A stretch of DNA of 64,000 nucleotides from Medicago truncatula (taxonomy: Eukaryota; Streptophyta; Magnoliopsida; Fabales; Fabaceae). Position 1 is the first letter of the stretch. Each line of letters opens with the position of its first letter. A model generated the notes under the pieces. The model was not told where the DNA came from. It did no database searches and was given only the letters and a program-made list of their open reading frames with translations. Below, one piece after another: positions 45,780 to 58,628 of the stretch. The stretch is taken from positions 44,016,755 through 44,080,754 of the forward strand of contig NC_053048.1 in the NCBI RefSeq assembly GCF_003473485.1, written 5' to 3'. A program made the translations under genes and the position numbers.

Positions 45780-47995
45780 TTAAGCCTTAAGTGTCGCACT
45801 TTAGAGTCTTTGGATGTATTGATCATGTACATGTGTCTGATACCAAAACGAAGAAGCTGGAAAATAGGAGCATAAGTTAACGTGTTTTGTTGGAAGTCAG
45901 TGAGGATTCTATAGCTTATATGATCATAACACAAAGTTTGGTGTAGAAACTACATAAAACAATTGTTAAGGGCTTGACTAATAAGACGAGACTAAAAGTT
46001 TGGTGGAGACAGGAACAATGAGAAAGATGACACTAATGATAATGAAGGAACTTTTATAAGACCGATGAGGTGAGGCTGGAAAAACCAATGAGAACATCAG
46101 TGTGAGACTCAAGTAAAAGCCAGGTTGGCTAGAAGAATATGTTAAGAGACATTGAAACAACAAATGAAGAATAACACACCTACCTTAGTCACTTTTACTC
46201 AATTTGAAGATCATGTGCACTTTGAATATGCAGTGAAGAATCTCAATTGGAGGAGAGCCATGGATGTTGAGATGAAAGCTTTATAGAGAGAAATGAAACT
46301 TGGCATGACTACACTTTCCGGTGGAGCTAAAAAAATGGATTTAAATGGGTATTTAATACCAAATATAATGAGAAAGGAGATGTTGAAAAGTACAAGGCAC
46401 GGCTAGTGGCAAAACAATACTCCCAAATACGTTTAACGAGGTGTTTGCATTAGTGACAAGATGGAATATCATAAGAACAACCATTGTTGTGCAAACTATT
46501 AGAGGTTGGAGCGTATACTAGTTAGAGATGAAAAGTGTTTTCCTACATGGAGAGATCACAAATACATTTTATGTTGGGAACCATAAGGGTTATGTGAAGA
46601 AGGATAGTAAGGATAAGTCTACAAGTTGAAGAAAGCTTTGTATGGTTTAAGGCAAGATCCCAAAGCTTGGTATAGCAAGATTGAAAGCTATTTTCAAAAG
46701 GAGGGATTTGAGAAGCGTACCTCCAAGCACGCGGGGGCGTAGCCTTTCCTTGCCAAGGGGTAGCCTTGGCTACCCAAAAAATATATTATTCTTCAATTGG
46801 TTGGTATATATTTATATCCTGCTGCCCCAAATAATAAATATTAAGCCATCTCAAACAAATTTAGTTGTCGAAAATTAACATAAGTAAGAAAGTAAAATTA
46901 TTAATACATGATGGATAAATTTATTTATATTGGTTTGATACTTCTGCTCTCAATAATAATTATGGTGAAAATTTTTTCAACATTAAAAGTTATTAAGACA
47001 ATAGTCATAAACAAATTAAATGGACATTCAGTTTCTTGCAAATAATCTATTTGTTTACATCAGAAAAAACATTATTAATCTATTTAGTAAACGGCCAACT
47101 ATGGGACTAAAAACATTTTTATCCTTAGATTTAACATATTCATTTTAAAAATATTTTACTATTTCTTTATAATTGGCCCCTGCGTAAATTTTTTGCTAGC
47201 TTCGCCGCTGCAAGCACGCTTCTTTTTTCTTCATGAAAACGGATTTGAACGATGACTTGTTGATTGTTAGTATTTGTGTGGATTATTTAATCCTCATGTG
47301 AAACAATGCGACCATGTTCATGGATTTCAAAGAATTTATGAAAAGTATATTCGACATTACTACTCTAGGCAAAATGAGTTATTTCTAAGGGGTGGAGGTG
47401 ATTCAGAAGAATGAAGGAATTTTCATTTATCAGATCACGTATGTTGAGAAAATATTGAGAGGTTTCAAGTGAAAAATGCGAATTCACAAAAAAAAAAAAA
47501 AAAAACTCCATTGTGCCTGGATGCAAACTGTCAAAAGAATAAGGAGACAATATATATAGTTCATGTTACCAACTACAAACAAATAGCTGGAATCTAATGT
47601 ATTTGACTCCAACCATACATGACTTAACGTTTTCAGTATGCTTGATCAACAAGTACATGGAAAAGCCAATTACGAAACACTTGCAAGTTATCAAGAAGAT
47701 CATGAGATACTTGAGTGTACTGTGAAAGTTGGTATTTGGTACAAAAAGAGTGAAGCTGATGAATTAATAACATACACTGATAGTGATTATAACGATGATG
47801 TTGATGATAAAAAGAACACATCAAATAATGTGTCAGCTGTCATTTCCTGGTCAACTTAGAAGCAACATATAGTTACACTTTCTACCACTGAAGCAGAATT
47901 TACAGTTGCTGCATCGTGTGTTTGCCAAGTAGCGTGGTTGAGAAGAATAATCGAGATATTAAATTGCCGTAAAATTTGTAATACGATGATGTGTG
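45780..47995 (+). pseudogene. Decayed Ty1/copia polyprotein, split by a hAT MITE
   Basis: Frameshifted and stop-ridden fragments appear in order on the plus strand: end of integrase (FGC.DHVHVSDTK..KLENRS, about 45810-45950), reverse transcriptase start (NWRRAMDVEMKAL, about 46235-46280), KKALYGLRQDPKAWYSKI (about 46630-46690), a YVDDL-equivalent region decayed to CVDYLI (about 47275), LGKMSYF (about 47370), and RNase H (TDSDYN.DVDDKKNTS, about 47775-47830; STTEAEF, about 47880). The order is that of Ty1/copia pol. No intact domain remains. A 479-bp hAT MITE (46732-47210) interrupts the RT part. No LTRs were identified. Confidence 0.85.
46724..47218. mobile_element. hAT-type MITE inserted in the copia relic
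   Basis: The element (46732-47210, 479 bp) begins CGGGGGCGTAGCC and ends GCTTCGCCGCTG, giving imperfect terminal inverted repeats C(G/A)G(G/C)GGCG(T/A)AGC. It is bounded by the perfect 8-bp duplication CAAGCACG (46724-46731, 47211-47218). On both sides the copia reverse-transcriptase homology resumes, which confirms the boundaries. It encodes no protein. Confidence 0.85.
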
Positions 47996-48049
47996 ACAAT
48001 AATACCTGCTCTAACAACTACCACATCCTCTATTAAGGGTGTCCATATT

Positions 48050-48620
48050 TTGAAGGCCTTCTCGACCGACGAACATTCATCCTCCTATTGTGCCTAGGAT
48101 TAAAGAAGTTTTATGGCGGCCTCCTTTAAATGATTGGATTAAATGCAACATTTATGGTGCTACAAATAGATGATGTCCTAGTTCTTATGCATGTGGTGCC
48201 ATTTTCAGAGACAACCAGGCTAATGCCTGGGGTGCTTCTCTGTTAATATAGATATCTCCATTCCTCTCAATGCTGAGATTACTTGTGTCATGAATGCTAT
48301 TGAATTGGTTTTTCAGAAAGATTGGATGGATGCATTTATGGATTGAGTCTAATTCACAACTCATTGTTCAAGCATACAAGAATTATAGCCGTTGGGTTAA
48401 TGCATCCAACTTAGATATATGAACTTTATTTTTTTTACTCTTTAAAGAGGGCGATCATTTGTGCTAACTTAATGGCTCTGCTCTAAAAGTGCATTTTAAT
48501 GGTCTGCATTGGTGGAATCAAGTCACTGCTAGTATCTCTGGTGACTATCATAAAAATAAATTGGGTCTCACAAGATATTAATTTGTACCTAGTTTGGTAC
48601 CACCTACATCTCTAAATACA
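48050..48620 (+). pseudogene. RNase H-like (RVT_3) domain relic
   Basis: Frameshifted plus-strand sequence translates in pieces to WRPPLNDWIKCN.YGATNR, YACGAIFRDNQAN, IPLNAEI and LWIESNSQLIVQAYKNY. This is the pattern of the RNase H domain found at the end of plant LINE polyproteins and related genes (Asp/Glu active-site phrases D-G-A, AE-, ESD-, decayed here). It contains several stops and frameshifts. Confidence 0.65.
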
Positions 48621-48734
48621 GGATGCCATCGAGTATATTGCTGGAATTAATAAAGTTGTTTATAATATTAACTTTGTTGAAAGTTGATATAATTTTTACA
48701 AATTTATATCATTCAAGAAAAAAAAAGTTGATTA

Positions 48735-49015
48735 ATGTTTTTATTAAAGTATGACTTAAATATGTTTTTAGTTCCCTAAATATACCAATTTTCATTTTTA
48801 GTCCATTTTTTTTATCAAATACCTTCTCTGGTCTTTTAACTTAGAATTTTTTAACAAGTTAGTCATTTTATTTTTTTGTAATAAATTGGTCATTTAAGTC
48901 ATAAAATATTTTCACCATTACCCTCCCTTCAACAAACTCAGATAAAAAATGTTTATGTGGAAGTTTAATGTTAAATTGGTGAGTTCTAATTTACTGCTTT
49001 TAAAACTAAGATACA
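48735..49015. repeat. Short interspersed repeat ('taaatatgtttttagt' type)
   Basis: The opening 'cttaaatatgtttttagttc' and the following 'ttttagtcca', 'gtcattttat' and 'ggtcatttaagtcat' phrases are characteristic of a very common legume non-coding repeat. Ends are not defined. Confidence 0.4.
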
Positions 49016-49019
49016 TAAG

Positions 49020-50235
49020 CATGGTTCTCAAATTCGTGAGTAGACTCGTACGAGTGTACGAGTCTAGAAGGCAAAAATGAGTGGAATCACTCATAGAATT
49101 GTTTTTCTGCTAGACTCGTACAAACTCGCATAGAATCACGAGTCTATGACGAGTTTATGATTGAGTTTTTTTAAAAAGATAAGTTTTTTTAAATAAAACC
49201 CAAAAAAGCTCAACTTGAAAGGGAAAAAAAACATAAAATCTTCTTTTCTTTTTCTACCTCACTCTCAATTTTGAAACAAAACTCTCACTCTCACCAAAGA
49301 TGGAAGAATTCAAGTCACGCTCACATTCTTCGACGACATTTTCTCCTTCCTTCATTGACGACGTTCTCTTGTTATGTGTCAAAATATTGTGAAAACTAAT
49401 GTTGTTAATAACGATGTGCAAAGTGGCTGTGGAGGTTTAAATAATCCAAGTCAGGTTACGGTTAATGATGAATAAGGTGTTTTATGTGCGGTTGAGTTTG
49501 ATGGTGATGGTCAAGATGTTTGTGAAGATGATCGGCGGCGAAGCTGATAATATTTTCACGAGGTGGCCACATATAAAGAAAAATATTTTTTTAAATAAAT
49601 TAATAGTAAATTTAACAAATAAGCAAAAAAAATTGTAATAACTATTATGTATATAAAATATACTTCATAAAATACACTTAAAGCAACAAAAACGACTTAT
49701 AAATGGTTGATAAAAGGTTATAATTTACTAAAGCGTTAATAAAAAGTCTGTTTTTACAATAATAAAGGGTTAATAAAGTGCCGTTAAATCTCTTTGAGCC
49801 AATGGTGATAAAAAAAATCTTGGGAGGAAGTGATAGATTATTGTTGTTGTCATATTTTCATTGTCAACCAAGGAATATATATATATATATGTACTTTTTT
49901 GTTCATCCTCCAGTTCCTAAAAGACAGGATTTCCAAAGTTTAAAAAGTAAATAAAATTAGATAGAAAAGTATTCCATCTAAAATCAAACTTGGGTAGCCA
50001 AATATATATTATAAGGGATAGCTTAATATAAAAATAAACCTACTCATTTAAATTTTTCATATACTCATATATTTTAAATTGACTTTATTATGGAGTTTGA
50101 AATAAACCTACTCATTTCTACCACCTACATATATTTTAAAGTCAATTTTGTTTTTTCATATACTCATATGAGTTTACGAGTTGAGTCTACAGACCATTTT
50201 CGAGTATGTGTAGACTCGTGAGTCTGACAACTTTG
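49020..50235. mobile_element. Candidate decayed hAT-like element
   Basis: The ends align as imperfect inverted repeats. The left end is CATGGTTCTCAAATTCGTGA and the right end (reverse complement) CAAAGTTGTCAGACTCACGA, with 'gagtctac/actcgtac' phrases extending inward. Flanks tacataag and tttatagg agree at only 5 of 8 positions, so a target duplication is uncertain. The interior (49300-49550) has a short ATG-initiated stretch but no recognisable transposase. Confidence 0.35.
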
Positions 50236-50279
50236 TTTATAGGTGCATTATTCAATGTTGTACGGGAATTTTTAGAAAA

Positions 50280-51000
50280 TCTCAATATCCCACCAAGCAT
50301 AAGGGAATGGGCCTGTAATTTACCTTGCGAAACAAAAGTGATACCTAGCCATCCATAAGTTAAATACCAAAGTTGACCGAAAAAATAAGTGATCTCGATC
50401 TTCCACTATATCACAACCAACCGAACAGAAAACATCCATATTTGCCAAGATATGATGTATAAACAAGTTGTCTTTAGTTGCATAGTCTATTTAGAAACAA
50501 CCTCCACGCAAAAATACTGACTTTGAGCGGGACCACTTTAAGCCACACAACATGATTAAGACCACCATTATCAACAACTTCAACAACAGTCAAATAATTG
50601 CACGCACTTCTAACATGTACCGTTGGGAGGAATGAAGCTTCCAAACCCTCAACGCAAAACATACATCTTTGCAACAGTGACTAGTTTATTTTTCGTCATT
50701 TCAAATAGTCTGCTAAACCGAATATCTAGAAAGGATCCAACAAGCCACGGATCCCTGCAAAACAACATATACATCCCGTCTCCCACCACTCTTTGAATAC
50801 TGTCTAACAACCACTGCTCCTCAACCACACCTTTCCCTGTTCAAATATGATTCAAGTTCTGCCACCAAGCCGATCCCCCACTTTCTCCTAAACACAACCT
50901 TCCACCTTCCTCTCCATGCCTCACACTCAACACTTTATACCACAAATTCTCCCTCTCCTCCAACACCAAATCTTCAATCTCTCTCTATATTTTTTTTTTC
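50280..51000 (-). pseudogene. LINE-type reverse-transcriptase zinc-binding (zf-RVT) relic
   Basis: The minus strand encodes, with frameshifts, WWETG-like text, a region like FAGIRGLLDPF, then the open stretch 50674-50474 with VWLKVVPLKVSIFAWRLFLNRLC, the signature preceding the zinc-binding domain of plant L1-type LINE proteins. The upstream sequence toward 51000 also fits this family. It is inactive. Confidence 0.65.
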
Positions 51001-51108
51001 AAAAATTATTTGTTTTAGACAAGGAGGTAACACATAAACAAAAAAAAATAGCTTTAATTTTTCTTGTTTGTTAAATCTCTATTTTTTTAAGTTGAAATAA
51101 TCACACCT

Positions 51109-51739
51109 TTAGAGTATGTTTGGATCCATGGAAAGATAAGGGAAAGAAAGGATAGGGAAAGAAAGTGAGTGCATACAGTAGTTTCCCACCCTTTAGCAGG
51201 ACTAAGAAAGGATAGGGAAAGAAAGTTTTGAGGTGGGATCCATGCTCAAAAACTTTCCGCAGGTCCAAAGACGAAAACAAGAAAAATGCACCAACTTCAT
51301 GAAAAATGTCCAAAATAGCCTTGATGTAACATATTATTTGCATTGTGCCATTATTTTAGGCATTAATGTGGTGCTGGTGCATAGTACATGCTAGGCAAGT
51401 TATGATTTTGACACATACTCTACAAATTTATTCTCCCACCGTAAAAATATAATTAAATTGTTTTTTTTGGAGAGAATTGTTATATCTAAATTAAAATATA
51501 TTTTAATGTGTAGATAAAATATTTAATTTAAAATGACATATGTAGCCAAAACTTTTTAAGGATGTAATTGTCCTTTTACAAATATACACATCACTCTTTT
51601 CTTTCACTTTCTATTCACTTTCTCTTATACCAAACAACTAAAAAGATCGTCTCACTTTCTACTATCATTCTTTCTTTATACTTTCATTCCTTTCACTTTT
51701 TTTCCTTAAACCTTCTTCTCCAAACCAAACATACCCTTA
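51109..51739. mobile_element. Tourist-like (PIF/Harbinger) MITE
   Basis: A 625-bp segment (51112-51736) starts GAGTATGTTTGG and ends CCAAACATACCC, giving terminal inverted repeats G(A/G)GTATGTTTGG flanked by the trinucleotide TTA on both sides (51109-51111, 51737-51739). Such ends and a 3-bp TTA/TAA target are those of Tourist MITEs. The left arm has two direct copies of 'aggatagggaaagaaag' (about 51149 and 51206). Frames inside it are Phe/Leu-rich low complexity. Confidence 0.65.
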
Positions 51740-54129
51740 ATGTTGCTTTGTCCTTTTTTTTTTCTTCCTTTTTCTATTTTTTCTTTCGAGTTTTCTTTAG
51801 AACGTGTTTAACGGGGCAGCGTACTACCCACTTTTCTTTGAATCATGCCAACTGCCAAACTTAGTTGAAAAAAAAAAAACAATTATAGTTAAATAAACTA
51901 CACTTAGCAACATTTGTAACAAAAAACACTTATCACTTTCCTTACAAATCAGTTTTAATTAAAATTAATTTTAAGTAATCAATGCATTAAAAATCAATTC
52001 TTATCAAAGAAGAATCAAACATACACTTATAATTAAGCTGAACTATCCAAACGATTTATACACTCTAATTAGGACAAATAATTTGATTTTTATTTTTGGT
52101 AGATAACCAATAATTTGATTAAACATGGTATTATTTTATTTTTTCCCGATTTCTGAATAAAAAAACTCTATTCTCATTAGAATCACACGGTTAAAAAGAA
52201 GGAATTTGTTTTTTAAAAAAGTTACCCTTTCATTAACGGAAAACAAATGTAAGAAAAATTGATGTGAAAGGACAAGAAAAAGGTTGTAAAAAGAAAAACC
52301 TAAAAAGAATAAAAAAAAAAGAAAAGAAAAGAAAAAGACAATTAATTGTGTTTTAATTTTTAACTTTTTGTAATTTTAAACGTCGCGTGCGGGAAGAGTC
52401 ACAGGACCACCCTTGTTATCTTGGCAACGTATCGTTGAAAAGAAAAATAGCAGAAACAAAAAAATTACCAAAAATTACTTTTTTGTTTCCAAAATTTCAG
52501 ATTAAATTAAATAAAAAAGAAGAAGAAGAGAGAGAAAGATAAATAACTCAACGAAAGAAACATAGCAGAAAACAAGAAACAAAAATCTTAACGATTTCGA
52601 AACAGAAGAAACAACAACGTTGTTGTGTTGGTCAACTCAACAACATCATCCATAATCGATACCAACAAAGACACACTTTTTTTCAATATAAGGTGCTAAT
52701 TTCCGTAACTTCAGGAGCTCTTTTTTCTAAATGTTCCATTTTTGCATTTATGTTTTTATTAATCTCAAGTTTTAATTTTTATTGTTTTTGACACGCATGG
52801 ATATAAATAAGACTTGGAATTCTCAATTGGGTGTTTGTTTTTATTTGATATTTTGTTTTTCATGGTGTTTATATGTTGTGGTTTTTTTGTTTTTTCCTTT
52901 GATTGGTATAGTTTTGGATTCTTTTGTTTTCAGATTTGTCTTCACTTGCTGACTTTTTATTGGTTTGTCAAATTGTGATTCTATTTATGGCTTGCTTTGG
53001 ATACTTGTTTGTCATGAATTGTTAAATTGTAGTTTTTGAGATTTTGCATTTCATTTTTTATCTTTCTTGTTTTGGTCCAGTTTTTGATTGGTTGGATTGA
53101 TGGTTCCAAGGTAGTGTTCTTTCAAAGCCAACTATACTTTTGATGCTTGGTTGAATTTCTGAGTTTTTATTTGTTTCTATAATTTTGGTCTGTTTTTTTG
53201 TTAATTTAAATGTAGAAGAGATATGGAATGTTAATCTCTTTCGTAACTCTGTGTCTTGTGAAATTGAAGGCAAAATACATCAGATTGCTACTATGAAGCA
53301 ATTTTTTTTTGCTTCCATGTTGTTGCAATAGCGGTATAATGCACTAAGATGAGGGGATCTGGGACAAGATTATTGCTTACTCTTATGATTGTATGTTTTG
53401 GCTATGTTGTTTATTCTATTGTTACTCCTCAAGTTGAAGTACTTTGCAACTATAAGATAAACTTACCAATAGTATAGCAGTTGGAATGACATATTGTTTG
53501 TTAATCAATATATGTTCCACTTGTCTTCTGAGATATGTAGCGATTAGTGAGGCACATGGATTGGAATTTGGAATATCATTTGCTAGATATATGCAAAATC
53601 AAATTATATTTGTACTATGCTTTAATTATGACTTCAGTTTTAATATCTATAACATGCAAAAAGTGTTAAAATTTATACATCTCAGCGTTGTTTTGAGTTT
53701 GAGAGGTTCTGTTTACACATTTCACTTTTGTGTAACTAATGTTGCTTGATGTTGTTGTCTTTCAGGCATGCTTTTTTTTCTTGATTCGCTGGATCTTGGT
53801 GAGCACTGCCAAAAATAGTTATTTCTTACATGTTAAGTGTTGGCCAGAGACTTTTGTGCTTGAATGTAGCTTACTCGTGCTAGATTATCTTAGGGAAACT
53901 CTATAAGGTATTATTCTGACTGAAAAAGCGCATCATAATTGTCCTCGTATTGTGTGTGTATTCAAATTTCATATTTTGAACTAAAGAATATCAAAAGTTG
54001 ACTATAGTAGCTTTTACTCTGCAAAGTTCTTATGCACTAACCATTTTGCTACTTAACAGTTGTAGCATGCCACAAATATAAACTCAAAGCTAAAGAAATT
54101 GGAAAGAAAACCTTTAGATCGGATCAGAA
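51740..54129. other. 5' flank and probable 5'-UTR intron of the SINA-like gene
   Basis: No other gene. Purine-rich sequence at 52500-52680 (repeated GAAACA/AACAAC) looks like a plant 5' UTR. A T-rich, intron-like stretch follows to about 54110, just before the ATG at 54130. I infer a long 5'-UTR intron, but the exact splice sites are not fixed. The 71- and 87-codon frames inside are rejected. Confidence 0.45.
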
Positions 54130-56145
54130 ATGGCTCCTGGAGGAGGTATTTTCAAAGAAGTTCTCGAGTCTCACCTCTTGACTTCAGATTATGAAACAGG
54201 CAAGGCTAAATCTGAGGCCAAGATTAACAGTACACTTACAAAATCCACTAGTGTTGGATTGAATGGAAAGCACGGAACTAGTTCAAAGAATGGTGTGCAT
54301 GATTTACTCGGGTGCCCTGTCTGCAAGAATTTGATGTATCCTCCAATTTACCAGGTGCACTGCTTGCAATTTCTTTCTTTTCTTCAAGCGTCTATTCATG
54401 TTTCGGGAAAACCTTTTTTCAAATGCGCTATTGCACACATGAAAGTTGTGAAGTTATCATAGATATCTATTCAATTTATTTGTTAAGCAAGTTACATGAT
54501 AGCTTTTTGAGTTTAATATAGTAAAGTGAATATTTTAGAGTCATACCAAGCAATAATAAACAGATAAAAACCTTTAGTTTATAGGTATTTCACTGTCACT
54601 TTCTATTGTGAGTTTAGTTCCAATTCCAATAATAGTTACCAATATTGTAATATCCTGCTAAATTTTAAATTTCTAATATTTCTGTTTTGTATGCATTGTG
54701 TGTTTCAGTGTCCAAATGGCCATACATTATGTTCAAATTGTAAGATTGAAGTCCATAATCTCTGTCCCACCTGTCACCATGATCTTGGGAATATAAGGTG
54801 TTTGGCTCTGGAGAAAGTGGCGGAATCTTTGGAGCTTCCTTGCAGATATCAGAGTCTAGGGTGTAATGATATTTTCCCTTACTATGCTAAGCTTAAGCAT
54901 GAGCAAAATTGTGGATTTCGTCCATACAATTGTCCGTACGCTGGATCTGAGTGCTCTGTGATGGGTGACATTCCAAATCTTGTTGATCATCTCAAGGATG
55001 AACACAAGGTTGACATGCATGATGGATTCACCTTCAATCATCGATATGTCAAAACAAACCCACATGAAGTTGAAAATGCCACATGGATGCTCACTGTAAG
55101 TGACTCAATGGCCTGTTTGTTGATTTGATTGACTATATCTTCTAGATTAGCATTTTTGCATTATGCTTATTGTTTAATTTTTAAAAATCTCAGACATATC
55201 TTATAACTTATAACATGTGACATTTAATTTTACGTTCACATATGGCATACTTGTTTTGTTCTATTGACACACACAAAAAACTTCTGTGGTATTTTTTAAC
55301 ATTCTCCCTTTTATTAGCTACAAGTGGTGTTGGCAGTTTCTTAATTAGTCATATTTTCTGAGAAGCACCTCACTAATTATTGAATATGGATCACATGACA
55401 TACACTTAGGCATGTGCTCTTTTGACTTTTGATGAATAATTTTAAGTTTTAACTCATCCAATTTAGTTGCATGGTTGAATTTGTTTTTCCTTTTTCTGTT
55501 TGATCTTCATCTAAATATTACCTTAGTCTAAAGCTATGGTATATAGGTTCTGCTTTGGTCTTCAGTATTGTGACCTCATTTTTAACTTCTAGTCTAAGAT
55601 TTACAAATGTAACAAATCAGAGTGGGGAAATGCAAAGTAGCTACAGCACGATGGTTTGAAGACGAGAAATTGCATTGGAAAGATAACAAACGTGATACAC
55701 AAAATCACTATTTCTAGGGAGCTTATCACATTGATGAACCAACTAATAAATATTTAAAGTAACTTGAACTAACTTTTATTCTAACATAAAACCCCTCTTG
55801 CATTTCAAATTCTTTGGCTTTCAGGTTTTCAATTGCTATGGAAAGCATTTCTGTTTGCACTTTGAGGCTTTCCAGCTTGGTACAGCTCCAGTTTTTATGG
55901 CCTTCTTACGGTTTATGGGCGATGACAACGAATCAAAAAAATTCAGTTACAGCTTAGAAGTCGGTGCATATGGGCGCAAACTTATATGGCAAGGAATTCC
56001 TAGGAGCATACGCGACAGTCATGGTAAAGTTAGAGATAGTCAAGATGGACTAATAATTCAGAGGAATCAAGCCCTTTATTTTTCGGGTGGGGATAAAAAG
56101 GAGTTGAAATTGAGAATCACTGGTCGTATATGGAAAGAAGATTGA
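54130..56145 (+). CDS. SINA-like RING E3 ubiquitin ligase (SINAT type)
   Basis: Three exons (54130-54354, 54709-55095, 55825-56145) encode 310 residues, the normal SINAT length. The C3HC4 RING finger starts at C62 (CPVC...CPNGHTLCSNC...CPTC). It is followed by the SIAH-type zinc-finger region (LPCRYQSLGCNDIFPY, HEQNCGFRPYNCPYAGSEC, HLKDEHKVDMHDG) and the TRAF-like substrate-binding domain (NCYGKHFCLHFEAFQLG, FMAFLRFMGDDNE, YSLEVGAYGRKLIWQGIPRSIRD). SINAT proteins ubiquitinate targets such as transcription and trafficking factors, acting as dimers in the nucleus and endosomes. The exon 1 boundary splits the RING after the second Cys pair, as in other SINATs. No damage is seen. Confidence 0.95.
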
Positions 56146-58628
56146 CAGATGTAAATATAATAATAATGTATTAAGCGTGAAGAATGTTCGAGTGATCATT
56201 GTATAGAGCTTATTACCGGTTGTTGTAAGATTTTGCTCTCTGGCAAAGTGTATCACTTATGATCTATTTATATCTCCATATATAGATTCTCTTTCAGTTC
56301 CACACATCTTAGACTTCAGGGTTACTTGTGATTTGTTCTTCAGCTTTCTTTCACTTTTATCTTTTAATTACACTTTTTGAGGTGTCAAATTATTTATTAT
56401 ATGAAAGGATATTTTGGTAGTATGAGTATATATAAAAACGAAGTCACGGTTCAAAGGATTAAAATACTTTCAAATGTTAACTTTCAGAAAACATTTTCTA
56501 TACGTTTAAAGTTATGCTTTCTGTCTTGACCAAAGAAAAATAAAATAAAGTTATGCTTTCTGAAGCGTTCAAGTTAAAAAAGTAAACTTGCAAATTGGTG
56601 TATTTTGGGGAAATGATTTTGCAGCCGAGAGATGAGTGGATGAGAAATACGGGGAGATCAGAAAGCACCGGCTGGAGTGTAAAACAGTTTGATCAAGCCT
56701 GAAATTATTTTTAATCGAGCCACTTGAAAAAAGAAAGTTGACCCAATAAAATATGTTTTGCTATTTTTTTTTACGCACGAGCGTTTAGATGAGTTGACAC
56801 AAGTTTCTTCTAACTTAACCGAGATCATGAGTTTGAATCCAGCCTTAGGCATTCAACATCGTTAAAACCTTTTAGGGAGAGTTTGCTTTGAATCCAACTT
56901 TAACATGCAACAACGTTAGAACTCATAGGAAGAGTTTGCCGTTCATTTGTGTTCCACGGGGCTTGAGTGATTAGTCTCTACAGTTGCGCTAATTTTTTTC
57001 TTTTTATAAAAATAATAATAATATTCGACCAACCCTGTTAGTTTTTACATATGGCATATGATTTTACATATGATGTTGTATGTCTTTTGTTATCTGTATG
57101 GTGATTGCTTGCGCCCAGTGGATTGCTCAACATCTAAAATAAGTTTGATTAGGAGTTATTATTAGATGTAAAAAATGCAGATTGTATCTCTTAATAAGTT
57201 TTGTGCGATCCGGAGTTACAATCCAAAATATATCGAAAGGACTTATGAGCAGAAGGATTTGTATAGCAATTTGCTTATTGTAATATTTATTTATGTCATT
57301 ACTTTTTGTCATTTTAGAATACAAATGGAGTATTAGTTACTTTTACACCAATTTCCCTATTTATTCTCAACCTACCTAATTATTCCATTAATTATCATAC
57401 TAAGAGCATCTCTAGTAAAGATATCTAATTGAGTTTCATAAAATAACAAGCCTTTCTTTATTTTTTTTCTCCTCATTAGAGGAAACATAATGTGACATAG
57501 ATGATATAAAGATATATCCATAGATTTCATTTATAATAATAGCCAATATTAAAATGAATTTTTTTTCTTTTTTTCAAAGGATTTTTTTTAGGCATATTAA
57601 AATGAAACATTGTTTTTATGACGAACGAAACATGTAAATGACTTTAGATGATCACATATTTTGTGGAGTTAATTATAGCTCATATTATCTACCGTGCTAT
57701 ATGGTTTTATACCACCTCTCCAAACAAAGTAGTATAATTTTATTATTATGTAGTTATGAGCATATTTGAATTTGAGTTGTGTTTTGCTGTGTGTGAATGA
57801 GAATGAGAATAACAAAGCATGAGCCATGAAGAGAGCACTAAAATAGAATGTAACGAGCGAATAACATGCATCTATGGTCACATTTTTTTCATCACCAACC
57901 GATATTCCGCAAAACACAACAAAACATGCCCCGTTCTTCCAAAACGGACCTTCATTATACTACACCAAATTAAACTCTCTCTCCTCTTCCTCCTTCTGCA
58001 TGCATGCATTTCTTTTCCAGAAATCTTATTGTAATGTAATTATTATTGTACATAATATAATTTTTTTTTCTTTCTTTCTGCCAAATAGTCCTATTGAGCT
58101 TCCGGTTGGATCCGGTAACGCGTTACAGGTAATCTTCATTTGTATGCTGCTAGCTGATTTTGTTATGTAATGATGCCACAAAACACAGTTATAACCCTGC
58201 ATTTTATTTTTGTTAATTTGCAGACAAGGTTTCTTATTAGGGACTTGGATTGTGTCCATAAACAATAAATTTAATTTTTATTCAATGTTAAATAAAATTG
58301 TGCCTATTATTTTTTTTTTAAAACTCAGTATCTGACACCGACTAATTCAAGGGATCAATCTCGTTGTCCACTAGCGAGAATTGTGCCTATTGTTACATAA
58401 TGTGTATCCGTGCTATATATGTTTGTGCCTTGATCATAAAGCGATATATATGGTTAACTTCCAATAGTATATAGAATCTGAGAAAATTTATTGAGATTTC
58501 ATAATTGAAATGCAAAGCTATGAACATCATTCCCTCCCCAGTTGCACAATGTGATTTGTCTTTATTTTCAGGTGATTCATTATTAAAGCCAATGGGTTAT
58601 TGAGAGTGGATACAGGAGTATTTGAAGT
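56146..58628. other. Intergenic DNA and 5' leader of the Pti1-like kinase gene
   Basis: The segment 56765-57000 contains repeated 'ttgaatccaaccttaacatg / ttgaatccagcc' and 'gagtttgc' phrases that may be a decayed tRNA-derived SINE. Pyrimidine-rich sequence at 57960-58020 and a GTAATC donor near 58131, with an acceptor near 58571, suggest a 5'-UTR intron for the kinase gene. No protein gene is supported. Confidence 0.4.
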
